A program made the translations under genes and the position numbers. Positions 16,801-26,616 of a stretch of DNA of 64,000 bases are shown here, in pieces. The DNA is taken from assembly GCF_042659445.1 (NCBI RefSeq), contig NZ_JBHSSR010000013.1, one strand, 5' to 3'. Source of the stretch: Macrococcoides epidermidis (lineage in GTDB: Bacteria; Bacillota; Bacilli; Staphylococcales; Staphylococcaceae). Every line of letters begins with the position of its first letter. Within the stretch, counting starts at the first letter, position 1. The notes beneath the pieces are model-generated. The model searched no databases, was not told the DNA's origin, and worked only from the letters and a program-made list of their open reading frames with translations.

Positions 16801-18153
16801 TTACAGTTTAACAGGTTTACGCATTTTATACAAAATAAATCCTATTGCAAAACCAATCAATGCAGGCAATACCCACCCCATACCGATGGCAGAGAAAGGT
16901 AAGAATTTCTCGCCGAAAGTAGCTACACTTTCTCCAAAAGCAGATTTTGAAAGAAATGCAGGACTAGCTTTTATACCGTCAATAATCGCTGCAATCATCG
17001 TGACAAAAGTCGTCCATTGATAGATAATTTTTGAATCATTGAAAGAACCACTGATTAAAGTTAACAGTATTAATGTAATCGCAAGTGGATATAAAAACAT
17101 CAAGACGGGAATCGAATACTCAATAATCTTAGTTAAACCTACGTTTGCCAGTATAAATGAAACAATACTTACTACCGTAGCAAACATGATATAGCTATGT
17201 TTCGGGAATAACTCAGTAAATGTTTCAGAGAAAGCTGTTATTAAGCCAATTGCTGTCTTTAAACAAGCTACGATAATAATTAATGACAGTAAAATAATAC
17301 CGTAATTGCCCAGGTAATACTGTGCGATTTGCGCTAATGCTATACCACCATTCTCACTTACTTTAAACTGACCTAAACTCATGGTACCGAGCAGTGCGAG
17401 TAATGTATAAATTACACCCATAAGTACAATGCTTAAGAAACCTGACTTCACTGTTTCCTTTGCGATATCAGATGGATTCGTAATACCTAGCTTCTTAATC
17501 GTTGTTACGATAATAATACCGAAAGCAAGTGAAGCTAAAGCATCTAATGTATTGTATCCATCAATAAATCCTTTAAGTAAAGCACCATCTTTATATTCCG
17601 GCTGAATTGGTGCATCTATGCCACCCATCGGTTTTACGAATGCAAGAATAAACAATACACCTAATAATAACAAGAATAAAGGATTTAGAAATTTACCGAT
17701 ATAATCTAATATTTTAGATGGTCTTCTTGCAAAGAACCACGCGATACTAAAGAATAACAGACTAAAAATAAATAAATAAAGACGAACATTTTCTTTAGCA
17801 ATAAATGGTGTGAATGCGATTTCGAATGGCACTGTTGCAAGACGCGGTAAAGCAAACAATGGACCGATTACTAAATAAAGTGCAATTGTAAATAAATACG
17901 CATATGTCTTATTCACACGTGAAGCAATATCAAATAAACCATTCGTTTTAGACACACCAATGGCAATAATACCTAAGAAAGGTAATCCAATTGCTGTAAT
18001 TAAGAAACCAATGTTCGTAATGAAGACATTTGACCCACTCATCTGCCCTGAATGAATCGGGAAGATTAAGTTACCTGCTCCGAAGAATAAACCGAACAGC
18101 ATAGAACCGATAAAGATATTTTCTTTTAATGAAAGTTTCGTTTTTGTATTAAT
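16801..18153 (-). CDS. brnQ: Branched-chain amino acid transporter, LIVCS family
   Basis: Sodium-coupled Leu/Ile/Val importer with about 12 membrane helices. The family signature SMLFGLFFGAGNLIFPIH is near the N-terminus. The first in-frame ATG (18102) falls inside this first helix. In-frame sequence upstream, beginning NTKTKLSLKENIFIGS, looks like the normal cytosolic N-terminus, and GGAGGG is positioned seven bases before an ATT codon at 18151-18153. I therefore place the start at ATT, giving 450 residues. A weak CodY-like sequence lies at 18255-18269. The gene ends just upstream of the ABC-F leader. Confidence 0.82.
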   Translation of the reverse strand: MNTKTKLSLKENIFIGSMLFGLFFGAGNLIFPIHSGQMSGSNVFITNIGFLITAIGLPFLGIIAIGVSKTNGLFDIASRVNKTYAYLFTIALYLVIGPLFALPRLATVPFEIAFTPFIAKENVRLYLFIFSLLFFSIAWFFARRPSKILDYIGKFLNPLFLLLLGVLFILAFVKPMGGIDAPIQPEYKDGALLKGFIDGYNTLDALASLAFGIIIVTTIKKLGITNPSDIAKETVKSGFLSIVLMGVIYTLLALLGTMSLGQFKVSENGGIALAQIAQYYLGNYGIILLSLIIIVACLKTAIGLITAFSETFTELFPKHSYIMFATVVSIVSFILANVGLTKIIEYSIPVLMFLYPLAITLILLTLISGSFNDSKIIYQWTTFVTMIAAIIDGIKASPAFLSKSAFGESVATFGEKFLPFSAIGMGWVLPALIGFAIGFILYKMRKPVKL

Positions 18154-18271
18154 GGGGATCCCTCCAGAGCAATAAAATAATTTTTTGTTCTATTATTAAA
18201 AGAATAAATAATATAGTTTTTTATTATAGCATTATAAAGCAGTGAAATGAATTGAATTTTTAAAATATTTA

Positions 18272-18303
18272 AAAAACCACGAAGTGATGAGCTTCGTGGT
18301 TTT
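18272..18303 (-). terminator. Terminator after DUF1349 gene
   Basis: A nine-base-pair GC-containing stem (ACCACGAAG with CTTCGTGGT), seven-base loop, flanked by A and T runs. Confidence 0.8.
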
Positions 18304-18311
18304 AGTACTTA

Positions 18312-18905
18312 CTATACATGTGGTTCCCATTGACAAGGACCTACGTTCATATGAGTAAATTCTGCGACAAATGATGATGCTTCAGGAGAACAAGCATAAA
18401 TACCAAACTGAATTTCTCCTTGCCCTTCATTCAAATGACAAATTCTCATCTGTTTAAAATCTTTACCATCTTCAGAATACTCGATACAGTAATCACTCTC
18501 GCGGCGGCTCAGTCTGTACCACATAGAAGTTATGTCACTAGTAATATCAAATGATGACCAGTCAGAATAACCATTATTTGTGACAACACTACCTAAACGC
18601 TGAAACGTATCATCCTCATATTCAATAGATGCTTTTAACCAGTTGTCACTATCTAAATATATCACCACACCACATTGATCAAAGCGACGTTTCGTATTAA
18701 AATCTGTTCTTACTGTAAACGAGAAATAAGTTTCTGTCATTGTCATTTGTAATACAGGAGCATTGTCATTTCGGAACCCATAATACGTCCTTTGCCATAA
18801 ATCTGTATTAGGTTCTGTCGTGATTTGAATACGTTCATCTGTAATATCATAAATCTTTGGGGCTCGTGTCCATTTAAGATTATTGAAAGTTTCCACTATT
18901 TTCAC
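18312..18905 (-). CDS. DUF1349 protein (concanavalin-like fold)
   Basis: A 197-residue soluble protein of the DUF1349 family (annotated in yeast as regulation of enolase protein 1). Recognisable elements are FSFTVRTDFNTKRRFDQCGV around residue 62-81, VIYLDSDNWLKASIEYED just after, and a C-terminal FGIYACSPE segment. The fold is a beta-sandwich that in other proteins binds carbohydrate; no enzymatic role is established. Monocistronic. Confidence 0.82.
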   Translation of the reverse strand: MKIVETFNNLKWTRAPKIYDITDERIQITTEPNTDLWQRTYYGFRNDNAPVLQMTMTETYFSFTVRTDFNTKRRFDQCGVVIYLDSDNWLKASIEYEDDTFQRLGSVVTNNGYSDWSSFDITSDITSMWYRLSRRESDYCIEYSEDGKDFKQMRICHLNEGQGEIQFGIYACSPEASSFVAEFTHMNVGPCQWEPHV

Positions 18906-18940
18906 TCCTATTATCTATAAGAACGTTGAATTATTAAATA

Positions 18941-19234
18941 TTATTCTACTTCCTCGGCAATAATTTGTGCTGGACCTCGTGTGACAATTTTATAAAAGTG
19001 TTTAATTAAATCTTCGCTTGGTATCCTATTAGTATCTAATATCCAGTATTTTATCAAAGCAATACCCGCTCCTGTAATATAGCTCATAAAGTAATCAAAA
19101 GGTATATCACCTATTGTTTCATTGCGTTTCATAAATTTATTTAAATGTTCATTCAATAATAAATAAAGTTTCCTCTCTATGCAACTATCTTTATCTAGCT
19201 TAAACATCATTACAACCGAATCATTTAAAAGCAA
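18941..19234 (-). pseudogene. TetR-family regulator, C-terminal fragment only
   Basis: The 97 codons encode a TetR C-terminal ligand/dimer domain of the TetR_C_8 type (SYITGAGIALIKYWILDTN, then EDLIKHFYKIVTRGP). The N-terminal helix-turn-helix is missing: the frame can begin only at a TTG at 19234, and beyond that point the antisense strand is the coding sequence of the CocE fragment. The protein could not bind DNA. Both this gene and its divergent neighbour stop at the same point, so one deletion explains both. Confidence 0.75.
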
Positions 19235-20346
19235 TGATTCCTTGGGAAGGGTTAAATGATATGTATCGTGAAGTAGCGTTCCATGGTGGTATTCCCGATA
19301 CAGGCTTCTTTAGATTCTGGTATCAAGGTTTAGTTACAAGATGGCCAGACAATAAACAAATAGAAAATTTAGTTGAACTTCAAAATAATCATACATTGTT
19401 TGATGATTATTGGAGAGGTAAGCAAGCTAACTTAAAAGACATCCAGGTTCCTATTCTAGCTTGTGCAAGTTGGTCAACACAAGGTCTTCATAATCGTGGT
19501 AGTTTTGAAGGATTTAAACAAGCAGGGTCAAAACAAAAATGGTTATACATTCACGGTCGTAAAGAGTGGGAAACATACTACACGCGCGAAGCATTAGAAA
19601 TGCAAAAAGCGTTCTTTGACCACTTCTTAAAAGATATGGATAACGATTGGGAAGAAACGCCAAGTGTTACATATGAATTAAGAGATAAATTCTATAAAGG
19701 TACACGTAAAACTGCATCAAATTGGCCATTACCAGAAACAAAAGCAATGCCTTATTATTTAGATGCGAAAACATTAAAAATGACAGATACTCTTAGTGAT
19801 GAACAGGAAAGTATTTCATATGATACATCATCTGAAAACGATGAAGTACGATTCACAAAAGTATTTGAACAAGATACTGAACTTACTGGTAATATGAAAT
19901 TAAAATTATGGGTATCTACTGATAATGAAGATATGGATTTATTTGCTGGTATTAAGAAATTAGATAAACATGGTAACGAACTGTATTTTCCTGACTTCAA
20001 CCACATTGAAAATGGTCAAGTTGCCACAGGTTGGTTACGTGTATCACATCGAGAATTAGATGAAACAAAATCTACACCACTACAGCCTTGGCTAAAACAT
20101 GAACGTCAGTTAAAACTATCTCCACATGAAATAGTCTCAGTTGAAATTGAATTATTACCTTCAGGCACATTTTTTAAAGCTGGTGAGAGTATTCAAGTAG
20201 TTATTAAAGCGAGTGAAATTGTTAAAGGTAATAGCTCATTCGGACTAAAAACACGATACGAACATACAGAAACAATCAATAACGGCAAACATACCATTTA
20301 TACAGGTGGACAATATGATAGCCATTTATTAGTTCCATTAATTTAA
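19204..20346 (+). pseudogene. CocE/NonD family hydrolase, N-terminally truncated
   Basis: The readable protein (370 residues from the ATG at 19234) is the C-terminal two thirds of an X-Pro dipeptidyl-peptidase-like hydrolase. Homology continues upstream of that ATG (QPNHLKAMIPWEGLNDMYRE) to about 19204, then meets a stop. The family normally has about 560 residues with the catalytic Ser just before this point, so the nucleophile is lost. The lid, His region and C-terminal jelly roll (ELTGNMKLKLWVSTDN onward) are intact. No ribosome binding site lies upstream of the ATG. Most likely inactive. Confidence 0.78.
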
Positions 20347-20428
20347 TAAACGGCAACAATATACACCAATATTATCAGATATAGTATATAATTACATTTA
20401 CTATAAATTCTTAACAGATACAACTATA

Positions 20429-20473
20429 AAAATAGCTGCAGATAGACATACCGTCTATCCATCAGCTATTTTT
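20429..20473. terminator. Bidirectional two-part hairpin terminator
   Basis: The outer stem AAAATAGCTG/CAGCTATTTT encloses an inner stem GATAGAC/GTCTATC. It lies between the convergent cocE remnant and the PAP2 gene. Confidence 0.8.
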
Positions 20474-21180
20474 TATTTCATTAAATTTAACTTATTATTA
20501 TTTTTTATTATTTTATTTCCAACCGGTTCAAATATCTTGTCATACATTACCATACAGAGCATTATCCAGAACACACTAAATGTAACACCACCGATAACAT
20601 CTGTTAAAAAGTGTGCATGAAAGTACATTCTGCTTAGTAAAATACTCCACCAGCATACAAGCACTAAAACATTCGCTATAAATTGTGGAAAAAATTTCTG
20701 CAATCTAGGAATTAAGATGATTAATACAATCAATACAAACAAGGTACTTGAAAGCGAATGTCCACTAGGAAATGAAAATCCAGTATCCTGTAAAAGATGA
20801 TCATATGGTCTTGGTCTATGAAACAACTTTTTTAATAGGATGCCTAATATTCCTCCTGATGCTACTACTGTAATTAGCCATATACTGAAAACATAGTAAT
20901 GTTTACGAATAAAATAAACCGCTGTTACTAATGTCATACCGACTACAGTCAATACATCAAAGTATTTTGCAAATATCGTAAAATAACCAGTAATAAACCC
21001 ACTCGAAAAATTCATTTGTGGTTCTCCAAAATGATACATCCACCAATTAAATGTAGATAAATCCATATGATGAATCCATTTTACTTTTAATTCCAAACCT
21101 GCTGAGATACTTAAAAATATACTTAAGAAAAATACTGAAATAATGATAATAAATCGTTTGGAATAACGATAATCTATCAT
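20473..21180 (-). CDS. PAP2 family membrane phosphatase
   Basis: A 235-residue membrane phosphatase with the three PAP2 motifs: KKLFHRPRPYDHL near residue 120, SFPSGHSLSS near 138 and SRMYFHAHFLTDVIGG near 187. About six helices. Such enzymes dephosphorylate phosphatidic acid, phosphatidylglycerol phosphate or undecaprenyl pyrophosphate; substrate not known here. It is the last gene behind a two-component system and a COG4705 membrane protein, suggesting an envelope-related regulon. Confidence 0.88.
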   Translation of the reverse strand: MIDYRYSKRFIIIISVFFLSIFLSISAGLELKVKWIHHMDLSTFNWWMYHFGEPQMNFSSGFITGYFTIFAKYFDVLTVVGMTLVTAVYFIRKHYYVFSIWLITVVASGGILGILLKKLFHRPRPYDHLLQDTGFSFPSGHSLSSTLFVLIVLIILIPRLQKFFPQFIANVLVLVCWWSILLSRMYFHAHFLTDVIGGVTFSVFWIMLCMVMYDKIFEPVGNKIIKNNNKLNLMK

Positions 21181-21203
21181 GAAACAACCTCCTTCATACG
21201 ATT

Positions 21204-22406
21204 TTATTTAAGCGTATGGATTACATCTTGAGAGTGTTTCACTGCACTTGCAATTTTTGCTGTACTTGGGTGACTATCTCTCGCTGCTGATAATACCCTA
21301 TCGATCGTCACATCTACTTGTGTCCATTGCTTACTGTCTAATGCTCTAAGTTTTGGTTCTTGTTTATCCCAATCATGCTCTAATTGGTCTGCTTTTTGAC
21401 TTGCAAGATTATAATCCTGCTTTTTCGAAGCATCATTTAATTTCGATTCTATCGCTGCAAACTGTTTCATTTCAGATTTAAAACTTACTTTATGATTAGC
21501 CTGATTAATATTGTGCATTCTTACAGAGTACCCGCCAACACCTAATACTAAAGATAAAGCAAGTACAATTATCGTCTGAAATAAAACACGTTTTTGTTGC
21601 TGAGGATTAAGAGTTGTCGTTGCAACATTCGTTGATTCCACTCTATCTATTTTTGAAGTTGCTAAATAGATGATAATGCCCAAAATGGCTACTAAGAAAA
21701 TAATACTTGTCATTGTCGTACCAAACCCTAAACCACCATTTGCCTTAGGTTGAGATAATAAATCACCTAACGATGCACCGAGCGGACGCGTTAAAATGTA
21801 TGCCATCCAGAATGCTAATATACTATTGAGTTTAAAATATTTAAATGCAATATAAATTGCTGCGATAATCAATGAAACTCCAATACCTGTATATAAATAA
21901 CCAAATCCTAGTTGTTCAGAATATAAATCTCCAACTGCAGTACCTAATGCGAATGTGAAAAGAATCGTTAACCAGTAAAACGCTTCTCTTTTTAATGTAA
22001 AAACTGAGTGAATCGACAAAGTTTTTTCACTAATATACCATAGTAAAAATGTTAATCCTAATAAAATTGAAAATACAATTGTACTAACTTCTAACGGTAC
22101 TCCTAAATTATCTGTTAAATTGTCTGTCACCAACGTCCCAAAAACACTTAACAGTACAACAGTAACCCAATAAATTGAAGGGCGATAACGAATCGACTTG
22201 AATTGTAGTATTAAAGCAATCATCAAAGCTACACCCATAATTAAAGTTGTAACCGTTAATCCTAATCCGATATTAAAGTTTATAAAATCTGCAAATGTTT
22301 CTCCGACAGTCGTACATAAAATTTTAATAATCCAAAAGAATACGGTAATCTGAGGCACTTTATTCAACATTGTTTTCGTTCTTGCATCCATTGTTTTCAT
22401 CTCCAT
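21204..22406 (-). CDS. COG4705 repeat membrane protein
   Basis: A 400-residue polytopic protein with a repeated unit: each repeat has a K/T-x-x-x-T-x-G-E/D-x-x-x-D pattern followed by two helices, for example ILCTTVGETFADFINFNIG near residue 30, LVTDNLTDNLGVPLEVS near 92, LGTAVGDLYSEQLGFGY near 155 and LGASLGDLLSQPKANGGLG near 210. The C-terminal 130 residues form an extracytoplasmic helical domain after one more helix. Function is unknown. It follows the sensor kinase gene after a terminator-like hairpin and precedes PAP2 by 23 bases. Confidence 0.75.
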   Translation of the reverse strand: MEMKTMDARTKTMLNKVPQITVFFWIIKILCTTVGETFADFINFNIGLGLTVTTLIMGVALMIALILQFKSIRYRPSIYWVTVVLLSVFGTLVTDNLTDNLGVPLEVSTIVFSILLGLTFLLWYISEKTLSIHSVFTLKREAFYWLTILFTFALGTAVGDLYSEQLGFGYLYTGIGVSLIIAAIYIAFKYFKLNSILAFWMAYILTRPLGASLGDLLSQPKANGGLGFGTTMTSIIFLVAILGIIIYLATSKIDRVESTNVATTTLNPQQQKRVLFQTIIVLALSLVLGVGGYSVRMHNINQANHKVSFKSEMKQFAAIESKLNDASKKQDYNLASQKADQLEHDWDKQEPKLRALDSKQWTQVDVTIDRVLSAARDSHPSTAKIASAVKHSQDVIHTLK

Positions 22407-22459
22407 TACTTATTTGTTGAAATGAATATAACAATAGAAACTGAAATGAAACTGAAAAC

Positions 22460-22499
22460 AAACCAAATTCATTCTATAAAATTAGAATGAATTTGGTTT
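22460..22499 (-). terminator. Long hairpin overlapping the kinase stop codon
   Basis: A perfect 17-base-pair stem (22460-22476 with 22483-22499) and a six-base loop. The kinase stop codon lies inside the 5' arm in RNA sense. It probably attenuates or terminates transcription before the COG4705 gene. Confidence 0.7.
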
Positions 22500-23613
22500 G
22501 TTTATTTTGTTCTGATTGTACTTCAATCGTCCCACTGTATTGTTTTACAATTACTTTTAATATATCTAATCCTATACCTGACCCTTCTGTTTCATTATTA
22601 CCTCGATAGTAACGATCGAATACAAATGGGATTTGATCTTGTCGAATGCCAACACCATTATCGGCAACTTCTAAAACCAATCGTTGTTCTTTTATCATAG
22701 CTTTCACAGAAATACTCACTAAAGAATCGTTGTGTTTAATTGCGTTATCCAATAATATAGTCATAATTTGTTTTATATCTTCTTGGTCGACAGCATAAAT
22801 TATTGACGCTTCATAGATTCTCTCAACTTTAATTTGAAACAAATTTTCAAATTGTTCAATCGTATAATTTAATATCGGAATAATATCAACTGGTACAGTA
22901 TCTTTTTCAGAAGAAATATTTAAAGTTTTAGAGATTAATGATTGCATGTAATTAATTTCCTGCTTCATTTTAGTTAATGATTGTAAGCTTTGCTCTGAAA
23001 GATCTGATTCCAGCGCTTTAATATAATCTATACCAAGCGACACAGAAGCAATTGGTGTCTTCATTTCATGTGTTGTATTTTGAATAAATGTCTGATGTTC
23101 CTGTAACATTTCTTCATATGCTCTAATCGGTTTAATCGCAAGATAATAGGCAGCGCCGACAATAAGAATGAGTGTAAATAGCATTAGAAATAACATCAGA
23201 TTATATAATAAATCTTTTGTCTCCTCGTAATCAGATACGTCAGTAATGCTATAAATCGTTTGACGATTCACACTATCTTTATTGATATTAAAAATACCTT
23301 CTGATCCTTCGTATTTGAATGTATTACGATTTTTCATTTTATCTAATATTCCCGAAACCGTGTGTCCGGATAATTTCGAATGATTTTCAATATGTCCCTT
23401 TGATTCAATAATATAATATCTACCTTGATTGATAATCTCTTTAGATTGAATAACTAACTTCAAATCTTTTAAATTTTGTTCAGAAGTTTCTTTAATTTCA
23501 GTATTTACTTGTGCATTATAGACAAATACTAAACTTCCATATAAAACAAGCATAATACATGAGAGTAAAATAGTGTATCGGATGAAAGCATCTCTAAAAT
23601 GATAGGATTTCAT
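22474..23613 (-). CDS. Sensor histidine kinase
   Basis: A 379-residue membrane kinase with two helices (about 13-31 and 137-160) bounding an extracellular sensor of roughly 105 residues. The phospho-acceptor His is in THEMKTPIASVS near residue 183; the ATP-binding domain shows NAIKHND (N box), DNGVGIRQDQIPFVFDRYYR (G1/F box) and GSGIGLDIL (G2). It overlaps the response regulator gene by four bases. The signal is unknown; the neighbours (COG4705, PAP2, BmrA-type exporter) suggest envelope or drug stress. Confidence 0.9.
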   Translation of the reverse strand: MKSYHFRDAFIRYTILLSCIMLVLYGSLVFVYNAQVNTEIKETSEQNLKDLKLVIQSKEIINQGRYYIIESKGHIENHSKLSGHTVSGILDKMKNRNTFKYEGSEGIFNINKDSVNRQTIYSITDVSDYEETKDLLYNLMLFLMLFTLILIVGAAYYLAIKPIRAYEEMLQEHQTFIQNTTHEMKTPIASVSLGIDYIKALESDLSEQSLQSLTKMKQEINYMQSLISKTLNISSEKDTVPVDIIPILNYTIEQFENLFQIKVERIYEASIIYAVDQEDIKQIMTILLDNAIKHNDSLVSISVKAMIKEQRLVLEVADNGVGIRQDQIPFVFDRYYRGNNETEGSGIGLDILKVIVKQYSGTIEVQSEQNKQTKFILIL

Positions 23614-24278
23614 TTTATCACTTCCAGCTTATATCCAACCCCACGTATGTTTTTAACTTTTACAGTGGCATGGACAGCTTCCAGCTTTTTCTTTAATAAA
23701 CGGATGAGTGCATCTATATTATTGTCTCCTACAATTTGATCAATCGTCCAAATTTTATCCAAAATCATATCACGTGAAACAATTTGATTTAAAAATAATA
23801 GTTCTAATAATTGATATTCTTTTTGTGATAAATTAATTACGGATGACTCAATTAAAAATTCATGCTTGATAATATCAAAAGTTATATTTCCGATGGATTT
23901 AGTATTATTTCCTATCGCTTGATAACGTTTTACGACTGCTATCATCCTCGCTTCTAACTCGTCCATATCAAACGGTTTTGTTAAATAATCATCTGCGCCT
24001 ATAGTAAGTCCTTCAACTTTATCAGTCACTTCAGATTTTGCAGTCAGCATAATGACTGGAAGCAGAATATGTTGTGCACGTAATTTTTTAATAACTTCAA
24101 TACCTGTTGTAGATGGTAACATCCAATCTAATAATAAAATATCATATCCGCCCGATTGGCAATAATATTCAATATCGTTACCATCTTTTAGCCATTCAAC
24201 ATTATATTTTTTCAAAGTTAAAATATCTTTGAGAAATCCACCTAATGTTTCATTATCTTCAATTAATAGTACTTTCAT
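23610..24278 (-). CDS. OmpR-family response regulator
   Basis: A 222-residue regulator: receiver domain with acidic pair E7/D8, phospho-acceptor Asp51 in LLLDWMLP and Lys in LTKPFDMDELEAR; winged-helix DNA-binding domain from about residue 125 with VKNIRGVGYKLE at the end. It pairs with the kinase gene downstream through a four-base overlap. A possible promoter with TATAAT lies in the 64-base gap after the exporter gene. Confidence 0.92.
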   Translation of the reverse strand: MKVLLIEDNETLGGFLKDILTLKKYNVEWLKDGNDIEYYCQSGGYDILLLDWMLPSTTGIEVIKKLRAQHILLPVIMLTAKSEVTDKVEGLTIGADDYLTKPFDMDELEARMIAVVKRYQAIGNNTKSIGNITFDIIKHEFLIESSVINLSQKEYQLLELLFLNQIVSRDMILDKIWTIDQIVGDNNIDALIRLLKKKLEAVHATVKVKNIRGVGYKLEVIK

Positions 24279-24342
24279 TATTCCAACGCTCCCCTCATAT
24301 ATTAATTTTATTATAAAGGGGATTCGACATTCATCATAGGCA

Positions 24343-26100
24343 TTAATTAACGATTTGTTCTTTCACATAATCTCGATATAATACGTGTGTTGCAATTAAT
24401 TCCTGATGCGTACCAGATCCTGTTATCATACCTTTTTCAACGAAGTAAATATTATCAGCATCAACAATGGTTGATAAACGGTGCGCAATAACGAGTGTAG
24501 TACGTCCTTCCATCAATTGATTTAATGCACGCTGAACTTGCTCTTCAGATTGTGAATCGAGTGATGCTGTTGCTTCATCGAGCATTAATATTTGTGGATT
24601 ACGCAAGAATGCACGTGCAATCGCAATTCTTTGTTTCTGTCCGCCAGATAATTTCACACCACGTTCACCAATTTCAGTATCTAATTGTTCCGGGAAATCT
24701 TTAACAAATGATGCTGCATACGCTAAAGATAATCCATTCCATAACTCATCATCAGATAACGTGCGATCCAAACCGTACTGTAAATTTTCTCGAATCGTAC
24801 CTGCAAACACTGCACTGTCTTGTGACACGAATCCTATTTGACTGCGCCATGAATGGAGTTGTACATCATCAATATTGGTGTTACCAATCTTAATCTCACC
24901 GTTACTCGGATGATAGAAACGTTCTAGTAATGAGAAGATAGTAGATTTCCCACCACCACTTGGTCCGACAAACGCTACGACGGTATTTTCTTTCGCTTCA
25001 AACGAAACGTTTTTCAAGATTGGACGATCTTCTTCGTATTGGAAAGAAACGTTGTTAAACATAATTGTTTCACCTGAAACATTTTTTGTCATACCTTTAT
25101 CAATGGCTTCTGAGGGCATATTCATTAATTGAACAACACGTTCTGTCGCTCCCATTGCTTTTTGTAATTGAGAGAAGAATGTCGCGAAACTTCCGACTGG
25201 CATCATTATATTAAATAGATAAAGCAAGAACGCAACGAACTGTCCACTTGTTAAACTACCATCTTGTACACGTACCGCACCGTATCCTAATACTACTACG
25301 AATAATCCAATCATTGCTGTCATCATAATCGGTTGTAAGACCGCTTCAATCTTCGCATCTTTAATCCCTAACTTAAATACGTTCATAATGAGATTTCGTC
25401 CAGATTGTTTCTCATATTGTTCACCATTACTCGATTTAATTAAACGAATTTCTGATAATTTCTCACTGGCATCTGCATTAAAAGCTGCAGTCGCTGTTTG
25501 TAACTGACGACCGATTTTAGACATCATTCTCCCGATTGGTACCATAATCAGCCCGATTACTGGTACGGCTAAGAACATTAATCCTGCCATCTTCCAGTCC
25601 ATGATGAATAAAATAATCATCGAGCCAATCAACTGAATTCCCCCAGAAATAAAGTTAGGGAAATGTGAGGTCATCAATTCATTAATGACAGTCGTATCAT
25701 TGACTAATCTTGAACTCGTTTCTCCTGATTTATGATCATCATAATACTTAACTGGCAATGTAAGCAAGTGATCCCACAGTTGTTCACGTAATGACTTTAC
25801 AGTATGTTCACCACTAAAGCGTAATAAATAGCTACCTAATGCTCCAAATCCAAGCTGAGCAACAAATGCCAGAATCAAAGTAAAAAGCAATGACATATTC
25901 ATCTGAGTTAATCTGCTACCATCCACTAAATTCTTTGTAAGCTGAGGTACGATAAGTGCTGCACCACTCGTTAATAGCGTAAAAAACATACCTATCATAA
26001 ATACTCTCTTTTTAGGATTCATCTTTGTTACAAACTTTATAAAATCTTTTGTTTTAAAGTTTTTATTAGAGGAACTTTGTTTTTTATATAGTTGATCCAT
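24343..26100 (-). CDS. bmrA: BmrA-type multidrug ABC half-transporter
   Basis: A 585-residue half-transporter with an N-terminal six-helix permease domain and a C-terminal ATPase. Walker A GPSGGGKST is near residue 376, Q loop in VSQDSAVFAG, signature LSGGQKQRIAIARAFLRN, Walker B LMLDEATASLDS and the H loop IAHRLSTIVDAD. It resembles Bacillus subtilis BmrA along its full length. It would act as a homodimer exporting hydrophobic drugs or lipids. It lies directly upstream of the response regulator gene on the same strand, so it may share transcription or control. Confidence 0.9.
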   Translation of the reverse strand: MDQLYKKQSSSNKNFKTKDFIKFVTKMNPKKRVFMIGMFFTLLTSGAALIVPQLTKNLVDGSRLTQMNMSLLFTLILAFVAQLGFGALGSYLLRFSGEHTVKSLREQLWDHLLTLPVKYYDDHKSGETSSRLVNDTTVINELMTSHFPNFISGGIQLIGSMIILFIMDWKMAGLMFLAVPVIGLIMVPIGRMMSKIGRQLQTATAAFNADASEKLSEIRLIKSSNGEQYEKQSGRNLIMNVFKLGIKDAKIEAVLQPIMMTAMIGLFVVVLGYGAVRVQDGSLTSGQFVAFLLYLFNIMMPVGSFATFFSQLQKAMGATERVVQLMNMPSEAIDKGMTKNVSGETIMFNNVSFQYEEDRPILKNVSFEAKENTVVAFVGPSGGGKSTIFSLLERFYHPSNGEIKIGNTNIDDVQLHSWRSQIGFVSQDSAVFAGTIRENLQYGLDRTLSDDELWNGLSLAYAASFVKDFPEQLDTEIGERGVKLSGGQKQRIAIARAFLRNPQILMLDEATASLDSQSEEQVQRALNQLMEGRTTLVIAHRLSTIVDADNIYFVEKGMITGSGTHQELIATHVLYRDYVKEQIVN

Positions 26101-26198
26101 TATGTCCTCCTTATAATATCTACACTGACATTTCTAATTTTATAATTAGAAGATTACTATATACATATTTTCCATACAGATAACATATGAACGACCCT

Positions 26199-26549
26199 TT
26201 ACGTCGCAGTGCCTAATTCTCGTTTTAAATTATTTAATACATTATGCGTAAACTGATTACCATAGATTTCTACTTGACGATCAATGACGGAAGCTTTAAT
26301 TTCATGTAAATCTGTCAGTTCGTTTGTTCCGGCAATACCATATAGGCTTGAGATAAATTCCAGCATATATGCAATAACTTCAGTATCTGTTGATTGCAAT
26401 AAATAATTAATCGCTTCATCGATTAACTGATATGCTTCTTCTCCAGATAATTGTTTAATCATACTATAGAATAGTGCACCGACTTTATCTTCATCAAAAT
26501 AACCATCTTCTTCTTTTATGAATACTCCATCCAGCTGTTCTTTTAACAC
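26199..26549 (-). CDS. Small acidic protein of unknown function
   Basis: A 116-residue, mostly helical acidic protein. I do not recognise a family. It has a clear ribosome binding site and sits upstream of the BmrA-type exporter gene with a 98-base gap. Confidence 0.6.
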   Translation of the reverse strand: MLKEQLDGVFIKEEDGYFDEDKVGALFYSMIKQLSGEEAYQLIDEAINYLLQSTDTEVIAYMLEFISSLYGIAGTNELTDLHEIKASVIDRQVEIYGNQFTHNVLNNLKRELGTAT

Positions 26550-26616
26550 ACTCAGACCTCCTCATCATATTTATACTCATTATATCACCTTATAATATCT
26601 CATCTCTTTAAGATAT

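Noticed and set aside
18255..18269. CodY-like box upstream of brnQ
   Set aside because: Three mismatches in an AT-only stretch where such matches arise by chance; mentioned only under brnQ.
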